A stretch of 64,000 nucleotides of DNA. Origin: Geothrix campi (GTDB lineage Bacteria; Acidobacteriota; Holophagae; Holophagales; Holophagaceae). Below are positions 46,789 to 57,026 of the stretch, one piece after another. The notes beneath the pieces are model-generated. The model did no database searches. It saw nothing but the letters and a program-made list of their open reading frames with translations, and had not been told where the DNA came from. A program made the position numbers and the translations under genes. Each line of letters begins with the position of its first letter. The stretch's first letter is position 1. The stretch is taken from contig NZ_JANHMP010000003.1 of assembly GCF_024609265.1 (NCBI RefSeq), positions 175,497 through 239,496 on the forward strand, in the 5' to 3' direction.

Positions 46789-48285
46789 TCAGAACCCCCT
46801 CTGGGGCGCCTCGCGGAAGCCGAAGCCTGCGGCCCCCTTCCGTTCCAGCGGATTGGTGAGCACCTCCACCGCCTGCTCGCGGTGGGAGGCCGGAATGACG
46901 AAGCGGTCCTCGAAGCTGCACAGGCTGGTGAGGCGGTAGATGGCCTCCGCCTGCTCGGGATCACAATCCGCCTCGCGGAGGCCCGCCAGGGCCACCTTGA
47001 GGTCCACGTCGCCCACCTCCGTGGCGCGCTTCCAGGTGCGGATGGCCAGCATCTTCTTCATGGCGTAGCGCACGGGGGCCTCCTGCCCCGCCCCGAAGAG
47101 GCTGGCCAGGTACGACATGGGCAGCCGGGCCTGGTCCAGGGGCGCGAAGATCTCCTCGGTCGAGGTGGGATTGAGGGCCACGCCGTTTTCCATGGAGTAG
47201 GTGACGGGGCCCAGGGCCGGCACGTAGAAGAGGCTGGGAAAGGTGCGGTACTCGGGATGGGGCGCCAGGGCCAGGCCCCAGTCCTTCACGAAGCGGTAGA
47301 CGGGGCTCTTCCGCGCGGATTGGAGCACCTGTTCGGTGACGCCGTTCTTCCGAGCGGACTCGATGACGGCGGGATCGTTGGGATCCGCCAGCAGGTCCCG
47401 GTGGGCGGTCACCAGCTCGGAATCCGGCTTCAGGCCCGCGGCCTCGATCTTGTCGGCGTCATAGAGCAGCACGCCCATGTAGCGGATGCGGCCCACGCAG
47501 GAGTGGAAGCAGGCGGGGGCCTGGCCCGTCTCCACGCGGGGGTAGCAGAGCAGGCACTTCTCGGACTTGCCCGTGCTCCAGTTGTAGAAGACCTTCTTGT
47601 AGGGGCAGGCCGAGACGCAGTAGCGCCAGCCGCGGCAGACATTCTGGTTGATCAGGACGATGCCATCCTCGCCGCGCTTGTAGATGGCCCCGCTGGGGCA
47701 GGCCGCCACGCAGGCGGGATTCGCGCAGTGGTTGCAGATGCGCGGCAGGTAGAACATCACCAGCGTCTCGATGGAGAGCAGCTGGAGCCGCTGCTCCTCG
47801 CTGAGGGCCGAGAGGTTCACGTCGTTGCGGGCGTAGAGGGGCGAGCCGCCCAGGTCATCGTCCCAGTTGGGCCCGGCCTCGATGTCGATGTACTGGCCCG
47901 TGACCTTGCTGACGGGGATGGCCGTGGGCTGGTCGTCCTGCTCGGGGCCGTTGAAGAGGTCCTCGTAGCGGTAGGTCCAGGGCTCGTAGTACTCGTCCAT
48001 GGTGGGCAGGGACGGCTGGTGGAAGATCTTCTGGAGGAACTTCCCCTTGGAGGTGAGGCGCAGCTGGAGCTTGCCGTCCTTCACCACCCAGCCGCCCTTG
48101 TACTCCTCCTGGTTCTCCCACTGGGTGGGATAGCCGGTGCCGGGCTTGGTCTCCACGTTGTTCCACCACATGTAGTCGGCGCCCTTGCGGTCGGTCCATA
48201 CGTTCTTGCAGGCGATGGAGCAGGTGTGGCACCCGATGCACTTGTCCAGGTGGAACACCATCGCTACTTGAGAGCGGATATCCAT
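46789..48285 (-). CDS. narH: Respiratory nitrate reductase beta subunit NarH
   Basis: The 498-aa iron-sulfur subunit begins MDIRSQVAMVFHLDKCIGCHTC, the typical NarH start, and has the four Cys groups CIGCHTCSIAC, CNHCANPACVAACP, CRGWRYCVSACP (with Trp replacing a Cys, the [3Fe-4S] signature of NarH) and CLLCYPR. It wires NarI to NarG on the cytoplasmic side. A 131-bp gap from narG contains a REP-like repeat. Confidence 0.95.
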   Translation of the reverse strand: MDIRSQVAMVFHLDKCIGCHTCSIACKNVWTDRKGADYMWWNNVETKPGTGYPTQWENQEEYKGGWVVKDGKLQLRLTSKGKFLQKIFHQPSLPTMDEYYEPWTYRYEDLFNGPEQDDQPTAIPVSKVTGQYIDIEAGPNWDDDLGGSPLYARNDVNLSALSEEQRLQLLSIETLVMFYLPRICNHCANPACVAACPSGAIYKRGEDGIVLINQNVCRGWRYCVSACPYKKVFYNWSTGKSEKCLLCYPRVETGQAPACFHSCVGRIRYMGVLLYDADKIEAAGLKPDSELVTAHRDLLADPNDPAVIESARKNGVTEQVLQSARKSPVYRFVKDWGLALAPHPEYRTFPSLFYVPALGPVTYSMENGVALNPTSTEEIFAPLDQARLPMSYLASLFGAGQEAPVRYAMKKMLAIRTWKRATEVGDVDLKVALAGLREADCDPEQAEAIYRLTSLCSFEDRFVIPASHREQAVEVLTNPLERKGAAGFGFREAPQRGF

Positions 48286-48312
48286 CAGAGACCTCTCAGC
48301 GAAAAATCTGAA

Positions 48313-48380
48313 ACCGCCAAATCACGCGAAAAAATGCGAAAAGGGAAAACGGCGATTTGCTTTCGCGTCCTTTCGCGGTT
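48313..48380. repeat. REP-like inverted repeat (b) inside the nar operon
   Basis: AACCGCCAAATCACGCGAAA (48313-48332) faces TTTCGCGTCCTTTCGCGGTT (48361-48380) as an imperfect inverted repeat in the narG-narH gap. Core unit CGCGAAA resembles the repeat at 62072-62160 and, more distantly, that at 38155-38288. Confidence 0.65.
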
Positions 48381-48416
48381 GCTTTTTTGTTCCAGTGAAT
48401 GCGTCATGGCCGCCCC

Positions 48417-51400
48417 TCACCAGACCAGCTGGCCGAGCTTGCGGACGTAGACCACCGTTTCGCGGTTCCCGCCGGTGGGGCCCCAGTAGTTGAAGTGGTA
48501 GCTGAACTGCCCGTAGCCACCCACCATGAGGTTCGGCTTGAGCCGCGCCCGGGTGAGGCTGTTGTTCATGCCGGCCCGCTTCATGCCCCGCAGGGGGGAC
48601 TTGGGCACGCTGTAGGTGCGTTCCGTGGCGTGGTACTGGATGCAGGCGCCCTTCGGAATGCGGGCGCTGACACAGCAGCGGACCACCACCACGCCGTTGT
48701 CGTTGTGGATCTCCACCCAGTCGTTGTCCTTGAGGCCGATGGAGGCGGCGTCCTCTTCGCTGAGCCAGAGGGGATCCTGGCCCCGCGACAGGGTGGTCAT
48801 GCGCTCGGTGTCGCCGTAGGTGGAGTGGATGTGCCACTTCCCGTGGGGCGTGAGGAAGTTGAGGAGGAGCGTCTTCCCCTCGCGCTTGGAGCAACTCAGA
48901 TCGCCTAGGATTTGGGCGGGTGGCGTGGGCTTGTAGGTGGGCAGGTGCTCGCCGAAGGCCAGGTAGCCCTCATGATCCAGGTAGCAGTGCTGGCGACCCG
49001 TGAGTGTGCGCCAGGGCACCATCCGCTCCACGTTGTAGGTGAAGGCCGAGTAGGGGCGCTTGTCATCCACCAGGCCAGACCAGCAGGGGCTGTTGATGAC
49101 ACGGCGGGGCTGGGACAGCAGATCCTTGAACGTGCGCCGCACGCCCCGGTAGGGCTCAGCCAGATCTTTCAAAGGCAGCCCCGTGCGCCCTTCCATGTAT
49201 TGGTAGGCCCGATAGGCCAGCTCGCCATTGGTCTCCGGCGCCAGGTGCAGCAGCGCGTTGGCGGCGTGGGTGTCCTCCTCCAGGCTGGGCCGCTTCTGGC
49301 CTTCCACCATCACCGTGGGATGCGTGTTCAGCATGTCGTCGTAGACATCCGAGATGGGGTATTTGACGCCGTGGGCGCCCAAGCCCTGCTCCCGCACCAT
49401 GGGGCCGAGGGAAATGAACTTCTCGTAGACCGTCTTGTAGTCCCGCGTGACCACCTTCAGCCCGGGCATGGTCTTGCCGGGGATGGCCTCGCACTCGCCA
49501 GCCATCCAGTCGCGAATGTGAGGCTGGGCGATCTCGGCGGGGGTGTCATGGGCCAGGGGCGAGGAGACGATGTCCTCGATGGGCTCGGGCAGGTGCTTGG
49601 CCGCCAGCTCGCTCACCCGCTTGGCCATGTCCCGGAAGATGTCCCAGTCGCTCTTCGATTCCCAGCAGGGCGGCACGGCCGCGGACAGCGGGTTGATGAA
49701 GCTGTGCATGTCCGTGGAGTTGAGGTCGGTCTTCTCGTACCAGGTGGCCGTGGGGAGCACGATGTCGCTGTAGAGGGCCGAGGTGTCCATGCGGAAATTG
49801 ATGTCGACGACCAGATCCATCTTCCCGGTGACCGTGGGGCGCCAGGTCACATCCTTGAGGGTGCCTTCGGCCACCTCTTCGGCGATGGCATTGCTGTGGG
49901 TGCCGAGGTAGTGCTTGAGGAAGAACTCGTGACCCTTGGCGCTGGTGCCGATGGCGTTGCCGCGCCAGATGAACCAGACGCGGGGCCAGTTCTCCTGGGC
50001 ATCCGGATCCTCCACGGAGAACCGGAGATCCTTCTTCTTGAGCCGCTCCACGGTGCTGGCGATGATGGCGGCCTCGTCCTTGGCGCCGGCCTTGCGCGCG
50101 TCTGCCACCACGGTCATGGGGTTCTCGTTGTACTGCGGGTAAAAGGGCAGCCAGCCGCTACGCACGGCCCGGGTCTGCATGTTCATGCAGTGGCCTTCCA
50201 CCAGCGCACTGCCATCGGGCACGGTGTTGTAGGCCTTGAACTCGCGCTCGTAGCGCCACTGGTCCGAGTTGACGTAGTGCCAACTGGGGCCATTCTGCAG
50301 GCGATTTACAGGGATCCAATCCCGCGCCATGGCGATGGCGGACCAGGAGGCCACCGGGGCCAGCTTTTCCTGACCGACATAGTGGGCGAGGCCCCCGCCA
50401 TTGGTTCCGATGCAGCCGCAGAAGACCAGAGCATGCTGCGCGGCGCGGTAGATGAGGTTGTTGTGGTACCAGTGGTTGATGCCCGCGCCGATGATGACCG
50501 TGCACTTGCCCCTGGTGAGCTCCGCCGTGCGAGCCCATTCGCGGGCGAAGCGCAGCACGTTCTCCCGTGACAGCCCAGTGATGCGCTCCTGCCAGGCGGG
50601 CGTGTAGACCGCGGCGGCGTCGTCGTAGCCCTTGGGATAGGCGCCGCCCAGGCCACGCTCCACGCCGAACTGGGCCATGAGCAGGTCATAGACCGTGGTG
50701 ACGAGGGCCGTGCCGCCGCCCGCCAGGGGAATGCGCCGCACGGGCACGCCGCGGAAGCTGGTGCTGCCATCGGCGAAGTCGTCGAACTGCACCTGCTCCG
50801 CACCTTCGCCGAGGAACGTCAACGCCGGGGCGATGGGGCTGTCATCCTTGCCGTCCTGGAGCAGCAGGTTCCACTGGCCCTGCTTGGTGCCCCAGCGGTG
50901 GCCCACGGAGCCCTTGGGCATCTTGGGCGCGCCGCTGCCCTCGTCCCACATGAGGAACTTCCATTCGCCGTGTTCCTCGTCGGCGTACTTGGCGAGGCGC
51001 CCAGCGCGCAGCAGCTGGCCGGGGCGATAGCCGCCATCGATTTCCGTCAGTTCGACCAGGAACGGCCCATCCGTGTAGGTCTTCTGGTAGTCCAGGAAGA
51101 AGGGCACCTGTTTCTGGTGGTGGAACTCCGTGAGGATCACGTGGTTCACAGCCATCCAGAAGGCACCGTCCTGGCCCTGGTGGACGGGCATCCATTCGTC
51201 CGCGTACTTGGCCACCTGGTTGAAGTCGGGGCTGAAGACCACCATCTTCGTGCCGTTGTGGCGGCTCTCGGCGGCGAAGTGGCAGTCGGGCGTGCGGGTC
51301 ATGTTCAGGTTGGAACCCATGACCGCCAGGAACTTGGCGTTGTACCAGTCCGCGCTCTCCTGCACGTCCGTCTGCTCGCCCCACATCTCGGGGCTGCTGG

Positions 51401-52043
51401 GCGGCAGGTCGCAGTACCAGTCGTAGAAGCTGAGGTTGGTGCCGCCCATGAGCTGGATGAACCGCGAGCCTGCGGCGTAGCTCAGCATGGACATGGCCGG
51501 GATGGGGCTGAAGCCCGCGATGCGGTCGGGCCCATGGGTCTTGATGGTGTGGATGTTGGCGGCGGCGATGAGCTCGCCCACCTGGTCCCAGGAGGCGCGG
51601 CGGAAGCCGCCCTTGCCTCGGGCGCGCTGGTAGCGCGAGCGCTTGTCGGGATCGTTCTGGATGCTGGCCCAGGCGGCCACGGGATCCTGGTGCTTGCCCT
51701 TGGCCTCCTCCCAGAGGTCCATGAGCGCGCCCCTCATGTAGGGGAACTTCACCCGCAGGGGGCTGTAGAGGTACCAGCTGAAGCTGATACCGCGCTGGCA
51801 GCCGCGCGGCTCGTAAGGCGGCACCTTCTCATCCAGAAGCGGATAGTCGACGACCTGCATCTCCCAGGTGACGATCCCCTCCTTCACATAGATGTTCCAC
51901 CCGCAGCTGCCGGTGCAGTTCACGCCGTGAGTGCTGCGCACCACCTTGTCGTGGGCCCAGCGGTTCCGGTAGAACTCCTCCCAGGAGCGGGTCTCGGGGT
52001 CGACGATGTCGGTGATCCAGTGGCTCTGCTTGCGCTCGGTCAT
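48417..52043 (-). CDS. narG: Respiratory nitrate reductase alpha subunit NarG
   Basis: The 1208-aa catalytic subunit reduces nitrate to nitrite at a bis-MGD molybdenum site. The N-terminal [4Fe-4S] site with its His ligand appears in [17 protein letters not shown] (about residue 40-55), and the Mo ligand region [18 protein letters not shown] (about 210) contains the conserved Asp. No Tat signal is recognised, as in cytoplasm-facing NarG. The length matches the family (about 1200-1250). It follows narC by 18 bp. Confidence 0.96.
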   Translation of the reverse strand: MTERKQSHWITDIVDPETRSWEEFYRNRWAHDKVVRSTHGVNCTGSCGWNIYVKEGIVTWEMQVVDYPLLDEKVPPYEPRGCQRGISFSWYLYSPLRVKFPYMRGALMDLWEEAKGKHQDPVAAWASIQNDPDKRSRYQRARGKGGFRRASWDQVGELIAAANIHTIKTHGPDRIAGFSPIPAMSMLSYAAGSRFIQLMGGTNLSFYDWYCDLPPSSPEMWGEQTDVQESADWYNAKFLAVMGSNLNMTRTPDCHFAAESRHNGTKMVVFSPDFNQVAKYADEWMPVHQGQDGAFWMAVNHVILTEFHHQKQVPFFLDYQKTYTDGPFLVELTEIDGGYRPGQLLRAGRLAKYADEEHGEWKFLMWDEGSGAPKMPKGSVGHRWGTKQGQWNLLLQDGKDDSPIAPALTFLGEGAEQVQFDDFADGSTSFRGVPVRRIPLAGGGTALVTTVYDLLMAQFGVERGLGGAYPKGYDDAAAVYTPAWQERITGLSRENVLRFAREWARTAELTRGKCTVIIGAGINHWYHNNLIYRAAQHALVFCGCIGTNGGGLAHYVGQEKLAPVASWSAIAMARDWIPVNRLQNGPSWHYVNSDQWRYEREFKAYNTVPDGSALVEGHCMNMQTRAVRSGWLPFYPQYNENPMTVVADARKAGAKDEAAIIASTVERLKKKDLRFSVEDPDAQENWPRVWFIWRGNAIGTSAKGHEFFLKHYLGTHSNAIAEEVAEGTLKDVTWRPTVTGKMDLVVDINFRMDTSALYSDIVLPTATWYEKTDLNSTDMHSFINPLSAAVPPCWESKSDWDIFRDMAKRVSELAAKHLPEPIEDIVSSPLAHDTPAEIAQPHIRDWMAGECEAIPGKTMPGLKVVTRDYKTVYEKFISLGPMVREQGLGAHGVKYPISDVYDDMLNTHPTVMVEGQKRPSLEEDTHAANALLHLAPETNGELAYRAYQYMEGRTGLPLKDLAEPYRGVRRTFKDLLSQPRRVINSPCWSGLVDDKRPYSAFTYNVERMVPWRTLTGRQHCYLDHEGYLAFGEHLPTYKPTPPAQILGDLSCSKREGKTLLLNFLTPHGKWHIHSTYGDTERMTTLSRGQDPLWLSEEDAASIGLKDNDWVEIHNDNGVVVVRCCVSARIPKGACIQYHATERTYSVPKSPLRGMKRAGMNNSLTRARLKPNLMVGGYGQFSYHFNYWGPTGGNRETVVYVRKLGQLVW

Positions 52044-52061
52044 GTCTCGGTTCCTTCTGGA

Positions 52062-52883
52062 TCAGGCGCGTGGCTTGAGGTTGCGGCGCAGGCCCCGGAA
52101 GCGCCGGCGGCCCAGGCGGCCGGCCAGCAGCATGCCGGAGACCAGGCCCACGATGCCCAGGACGGGGAAGGCCATGTCCGTGCGGGCCGGTGGCTGGGCT
52201 GCCAGGCTCTTGATGAAGCTGCCCACCTGGAAGGCCTCATCCGCGGTGAGCGGCGTCTTCTGGAACACGCCCTGCATGGTGGGAAAGGCCGGGTTCTCGA
52301 TGGCGGGCACAAGGCCCACGCCCAACCTCCCGGATGCCCCGGTCAGGTCAGGCCCCAGGCGCCCGCCCCCGAAGCCGCCCAGCCCCTGGGCGCTGTGGCA
52401 GGACATGCAGGCGGGGGCTCCGGAGGCGAAGCGCGTGAGGCCCATGAAGAGCTGCTGGCCGTTCCGGATGTCCGCGGGCGTGGCGGCCCGGGCGATGGCC
52501 GCGCTGCCGAGGGTCCTCCCTGCCGCGGTGGTGTCGTCGATGAGCTTGAGGAGGGCCTGGGCCTCGGCGGCAGTCACGCCCAGGTCCGGCATGCGCGTGC
52601 CGTTGAACTCCCGGAGGAGGGCCGCGGCCGTGGGATCCCCCCCGTCCAGCTGGGCCGAGGGCATCTGGATGAACTTAGACGACCACTCGTGGGGCCGGCG
52701 CTGACCCAGGCCCTTGAGGTCGGGACCCACCTTCCGACCCGCCCCAATGGTGTGGCAGCTCATGCAGCTCTTGCGGAACTGGGCCTCGGCGTCCTGGGCG
52801 GCCAGACCTGGAGCCAACATCGGGGCCAGGGTCGCGAGGGCGGCCCAGGCAAGCACCTGTCGTGGCGTGATCCTGGGGAACAC
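52062..52883 (-). CDS. narC: Diheme cytochrome c, NarC-like
   Basis: The 273-aa product has a signal peptide (residues 10-29), two cytochrome c sites CMSCH (about residues 40 and 161), and a C-terminal membrane helix (about 239-257) with a basic tail. Gene order cytochrome-narG-narH-narJ-narI matches the narCGHJI operon of Thermus, where NarC is a membrane-anchored diheme partner. GGAGG precedes the GTG start. It is the first gene of the nar-act run and may exchange electrons with ACIII. Confidence 0.85.
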   Translation of the reverse strand: MFPRITPRQVLAWAALATLAPMLAPGLAAQDAEAQFRKSCMSCHTIGAGRKVGPDLKGLGQRRPHEWSSKFIQMPSAQLDGGDPTAAALLREFNGTRMPDLGVTAAEAQALLKLIDDTTAAGRTLGSAAIARAATPADIRNGQQLFMGLTRFASGAPACMSCHSAQGLGGFGGGRLGPDLTGASGRLGVGLVPAIENPAFPTMQGVFQKTPLTADEAFQVGSFIKSLAAQPPARTDMAFPVLGIVGLVSGMLLAGRLGRRRFRGLRRNLKPRA

Positions 52884-53224
52884 AACACCTCCTCGGGGGA
52901 GCAGCCGGCACCGGGCGCGGCATTTTTAGGATTGATGACTCGGAAATTGGTCCCAAGTATGCCCCCCCCTCCTGGACCAGCGCAAGGGGGGCGGTTCAGA
53001 AAAATATGAATCAAAACTATTTTATAAATCGTTTATTATTAACTATTAAATATTAATGCTCATCCAGTGGTGCTGAAAAACACATCCGCGCCCTCGCCAT
53101 CTGGCCCGACATTCCCATCGCCACCTGGTCCCTCGAAAATCGCAAAAATCAGGCATGGCGCCGTTTTAAGTTCGATTTATATTCAGACTATCAATTCTTT
53201 TTATCTGAATCCCCTGGAAGGTCC
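52884..53224. other. AT-rich divergent control region, narC / Rrf2
   Basis: This 341-bp gap separates narC (minus) from the Rrf2 gene (plus). Positions 53000-53060 and 53160-53210 are strongly AT-rich. No CRP-type palindrome is visible. TATTTTTCTGAACC (minus strand, about 53007-52994) and TTTTTATCTGAATCC (plus, about 53199-53213) resemble sequences before 31989 and 33392 and might be Rrf2 half-sites. No gene supported. Confidence 0.4.
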
Positions 53225-53710
53225 ATGAACCATCCCCAGCCCGGCTGTCCCCATCCGCGCAGCCTCTTCCATGCCCCCACGCGCTATGCGCTCCAGGCCC
53301 TCGTGCGGATGCCCGGGGACGGAACCTACCGGCTGGCCCGGAACCTGGCCGCCGAGCTGGACCTGCCCGGCCCCTTCCTGGCCAAGATCCTCCAGACCCT
53401 GGCCCACGCCGACATCCTGGAATCGCTCCGCGGCCCCACCGGGGGCTTCCGCCTGACCCGCGCCCCGGAACGCATCACCCTGCGGGAGGTCGTGGTGGCC
53501 ATGGAGGGCCCGGAACCTTTCGAGGACTGCCTGCTGGGCCACGCTGTGGGAGGGGGGGGCTGCCACTGCCCCATCCGCCCGGCCTGGGACGTCCTCCAGA
53601 CCCTCCTCACCACGACCTTGGCCCGGACCTCGCTCCGTGACCTCCAGGTGGCCCAGGCCCACCACGGCCCCCCCGAGGATCCAGACCGATCGGTGGCCGC
53701 TCCCGTTTGA
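53225..53710 (+). CDS. Rrf2-family regulator with altered cysteine cluster
   Basis: The 161-aa protein has the Rrf2 winged helix (TRYALQALVRM, PFLAKILQTLAHADILESLRG) and is closest to the 32827 paralog. Its cluster reads CLLGHAVGGGGCHCP: the first and third Cys keep their C-x12-C distance, but the middle Cys of C-x6-C-x5-C is replaced by Gly and an extra Cys lies two residues before the third. It may bind a different cluster or none. Divergent from narC and upstream of narK. Confidence 0.85.
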   Translation: MNHPQPGCPHPRSLFHAPTRYALQALVRMPGDGTYRLARNLAAELDLPGPFLAKILQTLAHADILESLRGPTGGFRLTRAPERITLREVVVAMEGPEPFEDCLLGHAVGGGGCHCPIRPAWDVLQTLLTTTLARTSLRDLQVAQAHHGPPEDPDRSVAAPV

Positions 53711-53723
53711 CAGTTCAGGAGTC

Positions 53724-53739
53724 CGTGATCCCCATCACG
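53724..53739. promoter_or_regulatory. CRP-type operator before narK1
   Basis: CGTGA-TCCCCA-TCACG is a perfect palindrome differing by one base per half from TGTGA-N6-TCACA. A TATTTT box at 53772-53777 places it about 52 bp upstream of the expected start site, the same geometry as the decaheme modules. Confidence 0.6.
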
Positions 53740-53809
53740 ATCTCCGATCCAACCCTCGTTTTATTTTAGGATATTTTAATCCGTTTATTAATCCTCCCCG
53801 GAGCCGCCC

Positions 53810-55357
53810 ATGTCGGATCGAACCCGAGCCGCCACCGCCCTGGCCATGAGCACCCTGGCCTTCACCCTCTGCTTCGCCGTGTGGACGCTGAACGGCGTCC
53901 TCGTCACCTTCCTGGTGGAGAATGGCCTCTTCCGCTGGGACACGGCCCAGATCGGCTGGCTCATCGGCATCCCCGTGCTCACGGGCTCGGTCATGCGCCT
54001 GCCCGTGGGCCTGCTCACGGACCGCTTCGGGGGGCGGAAGGTCTACACCATCCTCCTTCTGCTGGCGGCCCTGCCCACCTGGCTGCTGGGCAGCGTCCAG
54101 AGCTACCAGGGCTTCCTCCTGGCTTCGCTCGGCTTCGGCCTGTCGGGCGCGGCCTTCGCCGTGGGCATCGCCTACTCCAGCGTGTGGTTCAGCAAGGCGC
54201 GCCAGGGCACGGCGCTCGGCATCTTCGGCGCGGGCAACGCGGGCTCGGCCCTCACCAGCATGGGCGCCCCCTTCCTCCTGAAGAAGCTCACGGCCGGCGG
54301 CGCGAACCTGGACGCCTGGCGCATGCTGCCGAAGCTCTATGCGGTCGTCCTGCTGGTCATGGCCGTGGCCTTCTTCCTGCTCACCCATGAGAAGAAGGCG
54401 GAGGGTGCGAAGGGCAAGACCTTCGTCCAGATGCTCTCGCCCCTGCGCCATGTCCGCGTGTGGCGCTTCGGCCTCTACTACTTCCTGGTCTTCGGCTGCT
54501 TCGTGGCCCTGGCCCAGTGGCTCATCCCCTACTATGTGGGCGTCTACGGCATGAGCCTCGCCATGGCCGGCCTCCTGGCCTCCCTCTTCAGCCTGCCCTC
54601 GGGCCTCATCCGCGCCGCGGGGGGCTGGATGTCCGACCGCTTCGGCGCCCGGGCGGTGATGTACTGGACCTTCGGCCTCAGCATCTTCGCCTGCGCGGCG
54701 CTCATGGTGCCGCGCATGTCCATCGAAAGCCCGGGGCCCTCGGTGCTGGCCCAGGTGGGCGGCGTGGTGACGGAGGTGACACCCGGCCGCATCGTGGTGG
54801 GGGACATGGCCTACGCCTTCCGGACGAAGGAGATGGAACCGGAGGCGCAGAATGAACGCCTGCTGGTGCTGCCCCAGAGCCGCTTCTGGCAGACGCCCGC
54901 GGTCAAGGTGGGCGACCGCGTGAAGAAGAAGCAGCTGCTGGCTTCGGGCACCACCCATGTGTTCTTCCAGGCCAATGTGTGGATCTTCACCTTCCTGGTC
55001 TTCGTGGTGGGCATCGTGTGGGGCATCGGCAAAGCCGCCGTCTACCGCTACATCCCCGACTACTTCCCCGACGAGGTGGGCGTGGTGGGCGGCATCGTGG
55101 GCGTCATCGGCGGCCTGGGCGGCTTCGTGGGGCCCATCCTCTTCGGCTACCTGCTCAAGGCCACGGGCCTGTGGACCACCATGTGGCTATTCCTCACGGT
55201 CCTGTCCGTCATCTGCCTGGTTTGGCTCCACACGGTGGTGCGGCGCCTGACCCGCGAGCAGAATGAGACCCTCTTCACCCGCTTCGAGCACCCCAAGCCC
55301 GTACCCGTCCCTGCCCTTGCCCCCGGCCTTGCCGGCGCCGACGCCGAACCCGCCTGA
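53810..55357 (+). CDS. narK: NarK-type nitrate transporter with a cytoplasmic insert domain
   Basis: The 515-aa MFS protein has 12 predicted helices and the NarK1-type features GLLTDRFGGRKVYT and GIFGAGNAGSALTSMG. Between helices 8 and 9 (about residues 303-388) there is an 85-residue soluble insert rich in Val/Gly turns (GGVVTEV, VKVGDRVKKKQLLA) resembling a barrel-sandwich hybrid fold without the modified Lys. Proton-coupled nitrate uptake is the likely role. It is followed by a NarK2-type transporter 30 bp downstream. Confidence 0.88.
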   Translation: MSDRTRAATALAMSTLAFTLCFAVWTLNGVLVTFLVENGLFRWDTAQIGWLIGIPVLTGSVMRLPVGLLTDRFGGRKVYTILLLLAALPTWLLGSVQSYQGFLLASLGFGLSGAAFAVGIAYSSVWFSKARQGTALGIFGAGNAGSALTSMGAPFLLKKLTAGGANLDAWRMLPKLYAVVLLVMAVAFFLLTHEKKAEGAKGKTFVQMLSPLRHVRVWRFGLYYFLVFGCFVALAQWLIPYYVGVYGMSLAMAGLLASLFSLPSGLIRAAGGWMSDRFGARAVMYWTFGLSIFACAALMVPRMSIESPGPSVLAQVGGVVTEVTPGRIVVGDMAYAFRTKEMEPEAQNERLLVLPQSRFWQTPAVKVGDRVKKKQLLASGTTHVFFQANVWIFTFLVFVVGIVWGIGKAAVYRYIPDYFPDEVGVVGGIVGVIGGLGGFVGPILFGYLLKATGLWTTMWLFLTVLSVICLVWLHTVVRRLTREQNETLFTRFEHPKPVPVPALAPGLAGADAEPA

Positions 55358-55387
55358 CCCGACCACGACCCTCGAACTGGAGATCCC

Positions 55388-56893
55388 ATGGCCAAACTCA
55401 CCGAATGGAACGTCGAGGACGAGACCTTCTGGCTCGGCGGCAAGCGCATCGCCCACCGGAACCTCGCCATCTCCGTGCCCAGCCTCCTCTGCGCCTTCGC
55501 GGTGTGGATGTTCTGGTCCATCCTCACCGTGCGCATGAAGGACGCGGGCTTCCCGTTCACGGATGCCCAGCTCTTCACCCTCATCAGCATCGCGGGCCTC
55601 TCCGGCGCCACGCTGCGCATCCCCAACTCCTTCATGGTGGCCCTGGCGGGCGGACGCAACGTGGTGGCCCTCACCACGGCCATGCTCATCGCCCCGGCCC
55701 TGGGCGCGGGCATCGCCCTGCAGGACAAGGCGACACCCTTCTCCACCTTCGCGATCCTGGCGGTGCTCTCCGGCGTGGGCGGAGGCAACTTCTCCTCCTC
55801 CATGTCCAACATCAACAGCTTCTTCCCCAAGCGCTCCGCGGGCCTGGCCCTGGGCATCAACGCGGGCATCGGCAACCTGGGCGTGAGCGTCATGCAGCTG
55901 GTGGTGCCCGCCGTGATGGGCTCGGCCCTGTTCGGTGCCCTCTCCGGTGCGCCGCATATCACGGCCCTCGGAAAGCAGATGTGGGTGCAGAACGGCGCCC
56001 TCGTGTGGCTGCCCTTCCTGGTGGTACTGGCGGTGGCCTCCTGGTTCGGCATGCACAACCTGCCCCACCACGACAGCGACCACACCCCGACCGCCCTCGG
56101 CAAGATCCTGGGGCTGCATCTGCCCGCCTTCGCCGCCGCGGGGCTGGTGGCCTGGATCGTGGTGCGCTACCCCAAGCTGGGCCTCGGCGCCCAGCTGGGC
56201 CTGGTGCTGCTGGCCATCGCCGTCTGCCTGGCCCTGCTCAAGCTCCTGCCCGGCAAGGTGAAGACGAGCCTCGACAAGCAGTTCGCCATCTTCCGCATGA
56301 AGCACACCTGGCTCATGACCCTGCTCTACATCATGACCTTCGGCAGCTTCATCGGGTACTCCGCCGCCTTCCCCCTGCTGCTCAAGTTGTTCTTCGGCAA
56401 GAGCGTCACCAACCCCGCCACCTACGCCTTCCTGGGCCCCCTGGTGGGCAGCCTCATCCGGCCCGTGGGCGGCTGGCTCTCGGACAAGTTCCGGGGCTCC
56501 GTCATCACCCAGTGGTCCACGGTCATCCAGATCATCGGCGCGCTGGCCGTGGCCGTGGTCATCAAGCAGGCCCAGGGGAACCCCAACCCCGCCCACCTCT
56601 TCATGCCCTTCCTGCTGAGCTTCCTGCTGCTCTTCCTCGGTTCGGGCATCGGCAACGGCAGCACTTTCCAGATGGTGCCCTTCATCTTCGAGCCCCAGTT
56701 TGCGGGTCCCGTGCTGGGCTGGACCGGCGCCATCGCGGCCTACGGCAGCTACGTCATCCCCACGGTCTTCAAGTCCCAGATCGCCGCGGGCACCGTGCAG
56801 TACGCCCTCTACGGTTTCGCGGCCTTCTATGTGGTCTGTCTCGCCGTCAACTGGTGGTACTACACGCGGCGGGGCGCCGAGGTGCACTGCTGA
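55388..56893 (+). CDS. NarK2-type nitrate/nitrite antiporter
   Basis: The 501-aa MFS protein shows the NNP signatures SNINSFFPKRSAGLALGINAGIGNLG by pattern and GSGIGNGSTFQMVPFIF, with 12 predicted helices. It is most like E. coli NarK/NarU-type nitrate/nitrite exchangers. The pair with the NarK1-type gene upstream mirrors the fused NarK1-NarK2 of Paracoccus. It ends before a strong hairpin. Confidence 0.9.
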   Translation: MAKLTEWNVEDETFWLGGKRIAHRNLAISVPSLLCAFAVWMFWSILTVRMKDAGFPFTDAQLFTLISIAGLSGATLRIPNSFMVALAGGRNVVALTTAMLIAPALGAGIALQDKATPFSTFAILAVLSGVGGGNFSSSMSNINSFFPKRSAGLALGINAGIGNLGVSVMQLVVPAVMGSALFGALSGAPHITALGKQMWVQNGALVWLPFLVVLAVASWFGMHNLPHHDSDHTPTALGKILGLHLPAFAAAGLVAWIVVRYPKLGLGAQLGLVLLAIAVCLALLKLLPGKVKTSLDKQFAIFRMKHTWLMTLLYIMTFGSFIGYSAAFPLLLKLFFGKSVTNPATYAFLGPLVGSLIRPVGGWLSDKFRGSVITQWSTVIQIIGALAVAVVIKQAQGNPNPAHLFMPFLLSFLLLFLGSGIGNGSTFQMVPFIFEPQFAGPVLGWTGAIAAYGSYVIPTVFKSQIAAGTVQYALYGFAAFYVVCLAVNWWYYTRRGAEVHC

Positions 56894-56964
56894 CAGTGCC
56901 CTGGCATGAAAGGGGGGACCGCCCGCTCGCCAGGGCTTCGCTCTGCGTCCCCCTTGGACCCCCA

Positions 56965-56995
56965 CGTGATGCCTGGGCAGAGCTCAGGCATCACG
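56965..56995 (+). terminator. Hairpin after narK2
   Basis: CGTGATGCCTG / CAGGCATCACG forms a perfect 11-bp stem with a 9-nt loop, 71 bp after the narK2 stop. The U-run is weak (TCTTCC), so termination is likely but not canonical. Confidence 0.5.
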
Positions 56996-57026
56996 TCTTC
57001 CAAGGCCTTGGCGGTATCCTTCGCCC

